Position numbers and translations under genes: made by a program
Shown here: one piece after another, positions 1-8,204 of the stretch
How positions within the stretch are numbered: position 1 is the first letter of the stretch
Layout: the number at the start of each line of letters is the position of its first letter
Notes under the pieces: generated by a model
What the model saw: the letters and a program-made list of their open reading frames with translations, nothing else
Databases searched by the model: none
What the model was told of the DNA's origin: nothing
Origin: Streptomyces albus subsp. albus
Lineage (GTDB): Bacteria > Actinomycetota > Actinomycetes > Streptomycetales > Streptomycetaceae
DNA length: 64,000 nucleotides
NCBI RefSeq assembly: GCF_000725885.1
Contig: NZ_JODR01000017.1
Location: 124,001 to 188,000 of the forward strand
Direction of reading: 5' to 3'

Positions 1-525
1 GTCACCCTCTGCGGCACCCTCGCCATCGCCGTCCTGCCCCTGCTGCACGGGCCGCTGGGCCTGGACGCGGACCAGTTCGGCCGCTGGGTCGGCGCGGGCG
101 TCCACGACGTCGGCCAGGTCGTGGCCACCGCACAGACCGCCGGTCCCGACGCGCTCGGCCAGGCCGTCCTGGTCAAGCTGCTGCGCGTGATGATGCTCGC
201 CCCGCTGGTCGCCGCCATGGTGGTGGCGGTACGCCGCCGCAAGGGCACCGCACCCGGCGACAAACGGCCCCCGCTGGTGCCGCTGTTCGTCGTCGGCTTC
301 CTGGCCGCCGTCGCCCTGCGCACCACGGGGCTGCTGCCCGGCCCCCTGCTGGACGGTGCCGCCCGCGTGCGGGAACTGCTGCTGGCCGCCGCCCTCTTCG
401 GCCTCGGCAGCGCCGTGCACCTGCCCACCCTGGCCCGCACCGGCACCCGCGTCGCCGCCCTGGGGCTGGGCTCGTGGATCGTCGTCGCGGGCGTCTCCTA
501 CGGCGGCGTGCTGCTGACGACCTGA
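1..525 (+). CDS. YeiH/UPF0324-type membrane transporter, C-terminal part (5' truncated by window edge)
   Basis: The open frame runs in from base 1 and ends at a TGA at 523-525, so only the last 174 residues are present. They hold several hydrophobic helices separated by short basic loops, and the segment around WVGAGVHDVGQVVATAQ followed by LVKLLRVMMLAPLVA is typical of the YeiH family (Cons_hypoth698), annotated as putative sulfate exporters. An internal GTG at 121 is not a believable start because the family signature lies before it. The family is inferred by recall of motifs; the transported substrate is unknown. The next gene converges from the other strand 35 bp downstream. Confidence 0.75.
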   Translation, partial: VTLCGTLAIAVLPLLHGPLGLDADQFGRWVGAGVHDVGQVVATAQTAGPDALGQAVLVKLLRVMMLAPLVAAMVVAVRRRKGTAPGDKRPPLVPLFVVGFLAAVALRTTGLLPGPLLDGAARVRELLLAAALFGLGSAVHLPTLARTGTRVAALGLGSWIVVAGVSYGGVLLTT

Positions 526-560
526 GCCCGCGGCGCGGCACGTCCCGCACCGCGGGCGTC

Positions 561-1244
561 TCACGGCCGCCGCGCCGCCCGGCCCCGCAGCGCCCCGGCC
601 GCCGCTCCCCCGGCGGCGGCAGCGGCAGCGGCGGCCAGCACGAAGGACCACACGGGGCTGCGCCGTCCCGGCGAGAGCACATCCCGGGTGCGGTCGTAAG
701 CGCTCAGCGGCACTCCCGCGAGCACGTTGCCGGGCGGGCGCCGGGGCACGGCCGGGTGCGGGTGTGTGGGAGCGGTCAGCCGGGCGGCCTCCCACGCGGC
801 CCCCAGCCGTACCAGGTGCGCGTCGTCGAGCACCTCTTGCAGCCGGGGCAGCACGCGGTCCTCCTCGTCGCGGATGTCCTGGCGGATGAGCGCGAACGCC
901 TCGGCGACGAGCCGGGGACGGCCGGGATCGTCCGGGTCCGTCCGTTCGAACCGGGCGATCAGCTCGTTGATCCGCTGGTGCTCCGCCTCGATCTCGGCCG
1001 TCAGCTCCTCCCCGCCGGGCACCAGACGGCGCACCGCGGGCCACAGCACGGTCTCCTCGGCGAAGGCGTGGCTGAAGACCAGCTGGACGATGTCCCGCAT
1101 GACCGTCCCGCCCTCGTCCCCGGCGGCGGACCAGTAGCGGTCCATGAGCCGGTCCAGACGTGCATGGTCCCTGCGCTGCCGGGCGAGCACGCTGCCGGGC
1201 CCGCCCAGTTCGTCCGTGCTCTGCTCCGCCAGCGACCGCACCAT
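561..1244 (-). CDS. Hemerythrin-like HHE cation-binding protein with C-terminal membrane anchor
   Basis: 227 residues. The N-terminal two thirds show the His/Glu pattern of a four-helix HHE bundle: RRDHARLDRL, FSHAFAEETVLWP, EAEHQRINELI and DEEDRVLPRL. These would bind a diiron or other metal centre used for O2, NO or redox sensing. After a Pro-rich linker (about residues 160-195) there is one alanine-rich hydrophobic segment near the C-terminus, suggesting membrane tethering. I chose the ATG at 1244 because a GAGG lies 8 nt upstream; a GTG three codons earlier (1253) is possible but too close to that site. The gene is monocistronic and convergent with the transporter fragment. Confidence 0.75.
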   Translation of the reverse strand: MVRSLAEQSTDELGGPGSVLARQRRDHARLDRLMDRYWSAAGDEGGTVMRDIVQLVFSHAFAEETVLWPAVRRLVPGGEELTAEIEAEHQRINELIARFERTDPDDPGRPRLVAEAFALIRQDIRDEEDRVLPRLQEVLDDAHLVRLGAAWEAARLTAPTHPHPAVPRRPPGNVLAGVPLSAYDRTRDVLSPGRRSPVWSFVLAAAAAAAAGGAAAGALRGRAARRP

Positions 1245-1419
1245 CCGCCGCACCTCGCCCGCTCCGCCCGGTTCCGTGACCGGAACCAGCGTCCCAGGGA
1301 CCGGGCCGGGCCGCCTCCCGTGAGCCCCCGGACGGGGACCGTCACCCGGACCCGAGACCGCACGGCAGCGGCGGCCGTCGGCCCGCGCCGGGCACGGGCG
1401 GGAAGGGGCCGCCGCCCGC

Positions 1420-3789
1420 TCAGCGGTCGGCGGTCTCCACCGCGGCCACCGCCGCCTGGGGACGGATCGGCATGCGGTTGACGGGCCGTCCGGTGGCGGC
1501 CCGCACCGCGGCGGCCACCGCCGCCGGCGTCGTCACCACCGGGGCGGAGGACGCCGCCTTCGCACCGAACGGCGCCACCACGTCCCGCTCCTCCACCAGC
1601 TTGACGATGCGGATGTCCGGCGCGTCGAGCGCCGTCGGCAGGGCGTACGCCGTGAAGTCCGGGTGCCGCACCACGCCCTTGGCCACCCGCAGGTGCTCCG
1701 TCAGCGCCGTGCCGACACCTTGGGTGATCCCCGCCTCCAGGCGGGCCCGCAGCTGGCGCGGATTGAGGACCTTGCCGACGTCCTGCGCCAGCGCGACCTC
1801 CACCACCCGCACCGAGCCCAGTTCGATGTCCACGTCCACCACGGCCCGCACGGCGGCGAAGGCCAGGCCCACGAAGGCGTCGCCCTGCCCCCACTCGTCC
1901 AGCGGCTCGGTGGGGTGGGGCCGGCACTGGGCGGTGGCCCACAGCTCCTTGCCCTCCAGCGCCTCCGCGACCGTGGTGGACAGCACCCCGTCGTAGGAGG
2001 TGATCTTGCCGTCGGCGATGGTCAGCAGCTCGGTGGACATCCCGAACTTCGCCGCCAGCGGCTGGAGCAGCTGGGTGCGCACCATCTTCGCGGCCCGCTC
2101 CACCGCGCCGCCCGACACCCAGGTGTGCCGGCCGCGCCCGCCGGCCCCGGACGGCGGCTGGTCGGTGTCGACCGAGGCGACGTGCACCTCCTCGACCCCG
2201 AGCACGTCCTGCACGATCTGCCGGGCCAGCGTGTCGAAGCCCTGCCCCGACTCGACCGCCGCGCACATCACGGTGGCCACCGGCCCGTTGACCTTCACCG
2301 TGGCGGTGGACACCTCGTCGGTGCCCTCCGCGCCCAGCATGTGCACCATGCCGAGCGCGTAGCCGACACCGCGCCGCACCGCCGCCGGATCGCCCGCCCC
2401 CTCGGGGCCGCCGGGCAGCAGCCAGTCCTCCTCGGGCGCGTCCTTGGGCAGCGGCGGCAGCGGCGCCTCCCGTACGGCCTCCAGCAGTTCGGCCACCGGC
2501 GCCGGGCAGGTCACCGTCTGGCCGGTGGGCAGCAGATCGCCGGTCGCCATCACATTGCGGGCCCGCACCTGGGCCGGGTCCAGGCCCAGCCGCTCGGCGA
2601 GCTTGTCCATCTGGCCCTCGTACGCCGCGCACACCTGCATGGCGCCCTCGCCGCGCACATGGCCGGAGGGCGGATTGTTGGTGCGCACCACCCAGCCGTC
2701 GATCACCGCGTGCGGCACCACGTACGGGCCGCAGGCGAACGAGACGGCGGCGGCCAGCGCGTCCGAGGAGGTGTCCGCGTACGCGCCGCCGTCCAGCAGG
2801 ATCTGCGCCTCGACCTTCACCAGCTTCCCGTCGCCGTCCGCGTGGTGGCGGTAGCGCAGCAGGGTGGGGTGGCGGTGGGCGTGGCCGAGGAACGACTCCT
2901 CACGGTTCAGCGCGATCTTGACGGGGCAGCCGGTGCGCATCGCCAGCAGCCCCAGCGGCACCTGGAGGCCGGCGTCCTCGCGGTCGCCCATGGCGCCGGG
3001 CACCCCCGTCACCACGATCTTGACCTGCTCGGGCGGGAGCCCGAAACAGGCCGCCGCCAGGTCGCGGTCGGTGTGCGGGTCGGTGGAGGCCGTGTAGATC
3101 TCCACGCCGCCGTCCGGGCGCGGCACCGCCAGCGCCGCCTCCGCGCCGATCGGCGCCGGGTCCTGACGGCCGATCCGGTACAGCCCCTCGACGACCACCT
3201 CGCCCGTCACGTCCGGGTCGCCGTAGCGCAGCGGGATGTGCCGCAGCAGATTGCCGTCCGGGTGCAGCGGTTCGGCCTCGAACGACTTCTCCGGGTCGGT
3301 GACCGGCTCCAGCACCTCGTACTCGACGGCGATGGCGGCAGCCGCCAGCCGCGCCGTGTCCGGGTGGTCGGCGGCCACCGCGGCGATCGGCTCCCCGTGG
3401 TAGCGGACCACGTCCCGGGCGAACGCCGGCTGGTCGGCGATCTTCCGCCCGTGCGCCGCGTCGCCGGGCACGTCCGCGTGCGTGATGACGGCCCGCACCC
3501 CGGGCATCCGCTCCGCTTCCCCCGTGTCGACGGACACGATCCGCGCGTACGGGTGCGGCGAGCGGTGCACCGCCGCCCACAGCAGGCCCTCCGCCCACAG
3601 GTCGGCCGCGTACGGGAAGGTGCCCTGCGCCTTGGCCAAGGAATCGGTGGGCAGGACGGAGGCCCCCAGCCCGTGCGGCTCCGGCTCCGTCGGCGCGCTC
3701 GCCGGCAGGGCCGTGCCGTGCGGCGGGGTCTCCTGCGGGGCCGCTCCCGCTCCCCCGGCGCCGGTGTGACCGTCAGCCGTTTCCGTCAT
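1420..3789 (-). CDS. Xanthine dehydrogenase family, molybdopterin-binding subunit
   Basis: 789 residues, last gene of a three-subunit operon (FAD, 2Fe-2S, Mo) and 34 bp after the Fe-S gene. The N-terminal a/b-hammerhead domain (about residues 45-165) and the Mo-binding domains are recognisable from QGTFPYAADLW, HVRGEGAMQVCAAYEGQMDK, LAERLGLDPAQVRARN and VESGQGFDTLARQIVQ. Two hallmark sites are degenerate. The GGFGGKE loop reads VPGAMGDRED near residue 260. The usual GxKGxGEP segment that carries the catalytic Glu reads GAKAASSAPVV (residues 742-752), so the base catalyst is absent. The fold and operon place it in the family, but purine oxidation cannot be assumed. Start is an ATG. Confidence 0.85.
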   Translation of the reverse strand: MTETADGHTGAGGAGAAPQETPPHGTALPASAPTEPEPHGLGASVLPTDSLAKAQGTFPYAADLWAEGLLWAAVHRSPHPYARIVSVDTGEAERMPGVRAVITHADVPGDAAHGRKIADQPAFARDVVRYHGEPIAAVAADHPDTARLAAAAIAVEYEVLEPVTDPEKSFEAEPLHPDGNLLRHIPLRYGDPDVTGEVVVEGLYRIGRQDPAPIGAEAALAVPRPDGGVEIYTASTDPHTDRDLAAACFGLPPEQVKIVVTGVPGAMGDREDAGLQVPLGLLAMRTGCPVKIALNREESFLGHAHRHPTLLRYRHHADGDGKLVKVEAQILLDGGAYADTSSDALAAAVSFACGPYVVPHAVIDGWVVRTNNPPSGHVRGEGAMQVCAAYEGQMDKLAERLGLDPAQVRARNVMATGDLLPTGQTVTCPAPVAELLEAVREAPLPPLPKDAPEEDWLLPGGPEGAGDPAAVRRGVGYALGMVHMLGAEGTDEVSTATVKVNGPVATVMCAAVESGQGFDTLARQIVQDVLGVEEVHVASVDTDQPPSGAGGRGRHTWVSGGAVERAAKMVRTQLLQPLAAKFGMSTELLTIADGKITSYDGVLSTTVAEALEGKELWATAQCRPHPTEPLDEWGQGDAFVGLAFAAVRAVVDVDIELGSVRVVEVALAQDVGKVLNPRQLRARLEAGITQGVGTALTEHLRVAKGVVRHPDFTAYALPTALDAPDIRIVKLVEERDVVAPFGAKAASSAPVVTTPAAVAAAVRAATGRPVNRMPIRPQAAVAAVETADR

Positions 3790-3823
3790 GCCGCCGCCCT
3801 TCCTGTGCGTGGGGCCTCACGTC

Positions 3824-6800
3824 TCACGCCTCTCCGCTGTTCTCGGAGTGCTCGGCGGGCCCGCCCTGGTGCGGGATGTGCGGCGCACCGGGCACACCGC
3901 CGTGTCCCCCGTCGAAGCCGGCGGCCGTGTGCGGACCGTCCCCCGGCACGCCGTCGCCGGACACCGCGGGATCGTAGCCGTAACCGGCGCCCTGCCCGCC
4001 GTAGGTGTCGTAGCCGTACGCCCCGGAAGGCTGGTAGCCGCCCTGCTCCCAGGTGCCGGGCGCCGCCTCGCCGTAGCCGCCCGCCGCATGGCCCTGCTGC
4101 GGGTAGCCGCCGTGCTGTTCGTGGCCGGGCCCGCCGTAGCCGCCCGCCTCGTACCCGCCCTGCGGATACGCCTCCGCGTGCGGCTGCTCGCCGTAACCGG
4201 CCGGGCCCTGCGGCTCCTCGTGCTGCCGGCCGCTCTCCTCACCGGCCCCCGCCGACGCCTCCGCGTGCGCCTGGGCCTCGGCGGCCTCGCGCTCGGCCCG
4301 CGCCGCCCGCTGCTCGACGACCGTGCGGACCGCGTCCAGCACCCCGCGGTAGCCCGAACAACGGCACAGGTTCCCGCTGATCGCCTTGCGGGTCTCCAGC
4401 TCGCTCGGCCGGTGGTTGCCCTCCAGCAGGTCGTGCACCGTCATCGCCAGCCCCGGCACGCAGAACCCGCACTGCACGGAACCGCTCTCGGCCAGCGCGC
4501 ACTGCACGTCCGAGGGCCGGCCGTCCGACGACAGCCCCTCGACCGTGCGCACCTCGCTGCCCGCGGCGGTCGCCGCCGGCACCAGACACGCGGCCACCAG
4601 CCGCCCGTCCACCTGTACGGAACAGGCACCGCACTCGCCCTGCGAACAGCCGTCCTTGGCACCGGCCAGGCCCAGCCGCTCACGCAGCACGTACAGCAGC
4701 GACTCGCCGATCCACGCGCTGGCGACGGGCCTGTCCACACCGTTGACGTGCAGCACGTACGACACGTGCGGACGTTCGTCCTCCGGCGCGGACGGCTCGA
4801 CGGGCTCCGCCGCGTCGTCCGTAGCGTCCTGGGACGCGGTTCCGGCCCCGGTCCCGGACGCGGCCTCGGACGGCTCGGCGGACCGTGCCGCCCCGTCCGC
4901 GGTCTCCACGTCCTCCGCCCCATCGGCGCCGCCCGCGCCGTCGGCCGCAGTGACCTCGACGGCTTCACCGGTCGCGGCTGTTTCGGCTGTTGCGGCTGTC
5001 TCGGCCGTTGCGGCAGTTGCGGCGGTTGCGGCGGTTTCAGCCGCTTCGGCAGCCGCCGGGGGCTCCCCCGCCGCCTGCCCGGCCCCGGCATCCGCCGCCG
5101 GCCCGTCGGCCACCGCGCCCGGGCCTGCTCCCGGCGCACCGTCAGCACCCGCCTGCTGCGCCGCCGGAGCGTCCTGCGCCGGCTGCGGCCCCTCCGGCAC
5201 CGCGCCCGCGGCGTCCCCCGCCCCAGGCGCCGCAGCGGCCTCCCGGCCCGGCTCCGCCTGCGGATGCGGCGGGGTCTGCGGATGGGGATGCTGCGGGTGT
5301 GCCTGCCGCTCCGGCTCGGCCTCGGCCAGCGGCGTCACCTCCGCGTCCATGTGGGTCTCCGGCTGCGCCGGCACTGCGGGCGGCTCGCTCGCGACGATCT
5401 CGGGACCCGCCTGCGCCGCAGCGGCCGGATGCCGGGCCGCCATCGGCCCGGCAGGCTCCTGGTGCCCCGCCGGGCCCGGCACGGCGCCCTCCGGCCCGCC
5501 CTGGTGGCCCGCTCCGGCGCCCTCCGGGCCGCCCTGGGCCGCGGAGGGGGCGCTGGGGAACGCGTAGTGCGAGGTCGGCGGTACCGGTGCGCCCTCCGAG
5601 GGCCACCCCGGGCTGCCCGGGCCGTCCACCGGCTGCCCGGCCTGCGGCACCGCGCCGGAGCCCGCACCGGACGGAGCGGCCCCGCTCGCAGCGGTGTTCG
5701 GCTCACCCGTGTGCGGGACGGCACCACCGGGAGCGGTGTGCGGTTCCCCCGTGTGGGGGGCGGCGTGCGGGGCGCCGTCGGCCGCGGCCTCCGGTGCGCC
5801 ACCCTGTGGAACGGCACCACCGGGAGCGGTGTGCGGGTCGCCCTGAGGGGAGACGGCACCCTGTGGGACGCCCGCGGCAGCGGCATGCGGGCCCGCCCCG
5901 GCGGGGGCGCCGTCCCCGTGCGGAACGCCGCCACCCGGCGCGGCGGCCGGACCACCGGCGGGCGGCACGGACGCGTACTGGCCGCCGGCGCCGGGGCCGA
6001 AGGCTTCCGCACCCGTACCCGGGCCGGCCTGCCCAACAGCGGGCTCCTGCCCGGCAGCGGTCCCCTGTCCGGCGACGGGCCCCGCCGACTCCGCGCCGGG
6101 GGCCGCCTGACCGGGCACACCGGGGTGGGCCGCCCCCGCACCGGGGTGCGGGTCGCCCGCCCGGGGGCCGGGGAACTGCGCCCCGGCGGCGGGCCCTTCC
6201 GCACCGGCCGCGCCGGGACCCGCCGTACCGGCACCGTGCGGTCCCGGGGCGGTGAACTGCTGAGGGCGTGCGCCCGTGGCGGGGGAACCGTCTTGCGCGG
6301 GGCCGGAAGTGCCCCACTCGGGGGCGGCCGAGGGCGCCCACGCGCGGGCCGCCCCGGACGCCGGGTCCTGCTCGTCGCCGCTCCGGGCCACCCCGGTGCC
6401 GAGGGGACGGCGGCCGGTGCGGGCCTCGTGGGAGCCGACGAGGGCCGCGGCGGCGCCCTGCCCGAAACCGCCCGCACCCGGCGAGGGATGACCGTGCTCG
6501 CCGTGCCCCGCGCCGTGGCCGAAGGGCGCATCGTGCGGCATGCCGTGCCCGCCTGCGGCGGCGGGGCCGTCCGGCCGGCCGCCCTCGGGGGCGAACGGCA
6601 TCACCCAGTGCCCGGGGGACGCGGCCTCACCACCGGGCCCCGCCGCGGGCGGCTGCGCAGCGGGGGCGGTACCGCCCTGCTGCGCGGTGGCCTCGGCCGG
6701 GTCGATGGACGGCGGCGTGTAGCCGCCCTGCCCGGTGCCGGGCGCGGCCAGCGGCACGTCGTCCTGGAACCCGCCGGGCGGCAGCTGCACGAAGGCGGTC

Positions 6801-7015
6801 GCGTCGGCGTCGTACTCGCCGCCGCCCCAACTCCGCGGCACGTGCTGCCCGTACGGCACCTCCTGCGCGTACGCGTCGGTGCCGTACTGCCCGGGGGCGC
6901 CCTCGCCGCCCGGGTACGCGTCCGCGTCCGTGTGCGTGTTCACCTGTCCGTGCGGGTCCGCACCCGCGTGCGGGCCCGCGCCCCCGTTCCCGTTCTCCTG
7001 TGGTGTACCGCTCAT
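3824..7015 (-). CDS. 2Fe-2S subunit of xanthine dehydrogenase-like enzyme with giant disordered arms
   Basis: 1063 residues against roughly 150-200 for the usual subunit. The real enzyme module occupies about residues 745-910. It has a plant-type ferredoxin cluster (spacing C-x4-C-x2-C-x11-C, seen as CSQGECGAC followed by the distal Cys) and the second helical cluster, QCGFCVPG and NLCRCSGY. It passes electrons between the Mo and FAD subunits. Before it lies a 740-residue Ala/Pro/Gly/Glu-rich tract, and after it a 150-residue Gly/Tyr/Gln/His-rich tail, neither with a recognisable fold. Start ATG at 7015 overlaps the stop of the FAD gene (ATGA) and follows GGGAGGG. The frame stays open with normal codon bias, so it looks like real coding sequence. 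Confidence 0.82.
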   Translation of the reverse strand: MSGTPQENGNGGAGPHAGADPHGQVNTHTDADAYPGGEGAPGQYGTDAYAQEVPYGQHVPRSWGGGEYDADATAFVQLPPGGFQDDVPLAAPGTGQGGYTPPSIDPAEATAQQGGTAPAAQPPAAGPGGEAASPGHWVMPFAPEGGRPDGPAAAGGHGMPHDAPFGHGAGHGEHGHPSPGAGGFGQGAAAALVGSHEARTGRRPLGTGVARSGDEQDPASGAARAWAPSAAPEWGTSGPAQDGSPATGARPQQFTAPGPHGAGTAGPGAAGAEGPAAGAQFPGPRAGDPHPGAGAAHPGVPGQAAPGAESAGPVAGQGTAAGQEPAVGQAGPGTGAEAFGPGAGGQYASVPPAGGPAAAPGGGVPHGDGAPAGAGPHAAAAGVPQGAVSPQGDPHTAPGGAVPQGGAPEAAADGAPHAAPHTGEPHTAPGGAVPHTGEPNTAASGAAPSGAGSGAVPQAGQPVDGPGSPGWPSEGAPVPPTSHYAFPSAPSAAQGGPEGAGAGHQGGPEGAVPGPAGHQEPAGPMAARHPAAAAQAGPEIVASEPPAVPAQPETHMDAEVTPLAEAEPERQAHPQHPHPQTPPHPQAEPGREAAAAPGAGDAAGAVPEGPQPAQDAPAAQQAGADGAPGAGPGAVADGPAADAGAGQAAGEPPAAAEAAETAATAATAATAETAATAETAATGEAVEVTAADGAGGADGAEDVETADGAARSAEPSEAASGTGAGTASQDATDDAAEPVEPSAPEDERPHVSYVLHVNGVDRPVASAWIGESLLYVLRERLGLAGAKDGCSQGECGACSVQVDGRLVAACLVPAATAAGSEVRTVEGLSSDGRPSDVQCALAESGSVQCGFCVPGLAMTVHDLLEGNHRPSELETRKAISGNLCRCSGYRGVLDAVRTVVEQRAARAEREAAEAQAHAEASAGAGEESGRQHEEPQGPAGYGEQPHAEAYPQGGYEAGGYGGPGHEQHGGYPQQGHAAGGYGEAAPGTWEQGGYQPSGAYGYDTYGGQGAGYGYDPAVSGDGVPGDGPHTAAGFDGGHGGVPGAPHIPHQGGPAEHSENSGEA

Positions 7016-7962
7016 GCGAGAGCCCTCCCGAGTCCCCGGCGGGCAAGTGTCGCCACCGTACGCCGCAAGTGCAGCGCCGCGGGCGGAAGCTGGGGTACGG
7101 CACCGGGAGCGCCGTCCGCGCCCTCCTCCGGTGGCGGGTCGGGGATGCACGCCATCGCCACGTACTCCCCGAACGCGGTCAGCACCTCGGGAGCCAGCGC
7201 GCGCCGCCCGTCCCAGTCGATGAGGGAGGCGATCCAGTTCTCCGCCTCCAGCGGGCGCAGCGGCATCGGGGCGACAGCGCCCACCGCGCAGCGCACGTTG
7301 CGGCGCATCGGGTCGAGCACCACGGCGACGGACGCCAGCGCCCTGCTGGGGCCCGTGCGGCTCGTCGCCTTCAGGAACGTCTGCGGCGCGTGCAGCAGCG
7401 GCACCTTCACATAGCCGACGACCTCGCTCGGCTGGAGCATGTCCATGCCCGCCAGCAGATGGCTGACCGGCAGCTCCCGCCGGGCGCCCTCCGGTCCGGC
7501 GATGGACAGCGTGGCCTCCAACGCGGCCAGCACGGGCAGCGCGTCACCCGTGGGCGAAGCGCTGACGATGTTCCCGCCGAGCGTGCCCGCGTTGCGCACC
7601 TGCGGCGGCCCCGCCGCGCGGGCGGCGGCGGCCAGTGCGGGGATGAGCGCCGCGAAGTCGGGCCGCCCCATCCGGGCGTGGGTCAGCCCCGCGCCCAGCA
7701 CGGCGAACCCGTCCTGGTAGGACCAGCCGCGGATCTCGCTGATCCGCCCCAGCCCCACCAGCGCGGCGGGTCGCAGCTGCCCGGAGTTGACGTTCACCAT
7801 CAGGTCCGTGCCGCCCGCCACCGGCACCGCCGCGGGCACCTCGGAGAGCGCGGCGACCGCCTCGTCCAGAGTCGTCGGCAGCATGACGGCAGGGGGCACA
7901 GCCTTGGCGGCTCGTCCGCCGTCTGGCGCATGCGCGTGCGCGTGCCGTACGTGCGTGCTCAA
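7012..7962 (-). CDS. FAD-binding subunit of xanthine dehydrogenase-like enzyme (CoxM/XdhC-medium type)
   Basis: About 316 residues. PVAGGTDLMVNVNSGQLRP (PCMH-type FAD domain) and the RNAGTLGGNIVSASPTGDAL segment are the classic flavin pyrophosphate-binding motifs of this subunit. The C-terminal CO dehydrogenase flavoprotein domain follows. It accepts electrons from the 2Fe-2S subunit and delivers them to NAD or another acceptor. I favour a TTG start at 7962 (AAGGGG about 7 nt upstream); the ATG at 7884 just before LPTTLDEAVAAL would give 290 residues. It is first in the operon and translationally coupled to the Fe-S gene. A long inverted repeat sits directly upstream. Confidence 0.85.
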   Translation of the reverse strand: MSTHVRHAHAHAPDGGRAAKAVPPAVMLPTTLDEAVAALSEVPAAVPVAGGTDLMVNVNSGQLRPAALVGLGRISEIRGWSYQDGFAVLGAGLTHARMGRPDFAALIPALAAAARAAGPPQVRNAGTLGGNIVSASPTGDALPVLAALEATLSIAGPEGARRELPVSHLLAGMDMLQPSEVVGYVKVPLLHAPQTFLKATSRTGPSRALASVAVVLDPMRRNVRCAVGAVAPMPLRPLEAENWIASLIDWDGRRALAPEVLTAFGEYVAMACIPDPPPEEGADGAPGAVPQLPPAALHLRRTVATLARRGLGRALA

Positions 7963-7980
7963 GCTGCTGCCCCTTCCCCG

Positions 7981-8018
7981 ACGTACCGGGCTTCTGGCTG
8001 CACTGCCGTACGGTACGT
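7981..8018. promoter_or_regulatory. Inverted repeat upstream of the xanthine dehydrogenase-like operon (candidate operator)
   Basis: ACGTACCG at 7981-7988 is repeated perfectly inverted as CGGTACGT at 8011-8018 with a 22-bp spacer, 19 bp upstream of the first gene. The spacing is wide for a single dimer site, so it could be two half-sites or the stem of a leader hairpin. Regulator unknown. Confidence 0.4.
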
Positions 8019-8149
8019 GCTCACAGCCCGGACGAGGCAACTCTGGCATATCTCGGCGCCCCACCGACATGAGGGCCAGCGCTGACCCCCTCCCGGTGCC
8101 CCCTCTCCTTCGCCGCGGCTCCGCACCGGAAGACGAGGGAGTACGAGAC

Positions 8150-8177
8150 CGGGCCCCGCCCCCAGGGGCGGGGCCCG
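8150..8177 (-). terminator. Terminator downstream of the GH20 operon
   Basis: A perfect 13-bp GC stem (CGGGCCCCGCCCC and its complement) with a 2-nt gap, 28 bp after the GH20 stop codon. No T-run, as is common in this GC-rich group. Confidence 0.6.
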
Positions 8178-8204
8178 TCCGTGGACGCGCCGGGGGCCGG
8201 GCCC

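Noticed and set aside
3788..7414. 1208-codon open frame on the plus strand opposite the Fe-S gene
   Set aside because: It mirrors the repetitive GC-rich antisense of the Fe-S gene, has an Arg/Gly/Leu-rich product without domains and an unnatural codon pattern.
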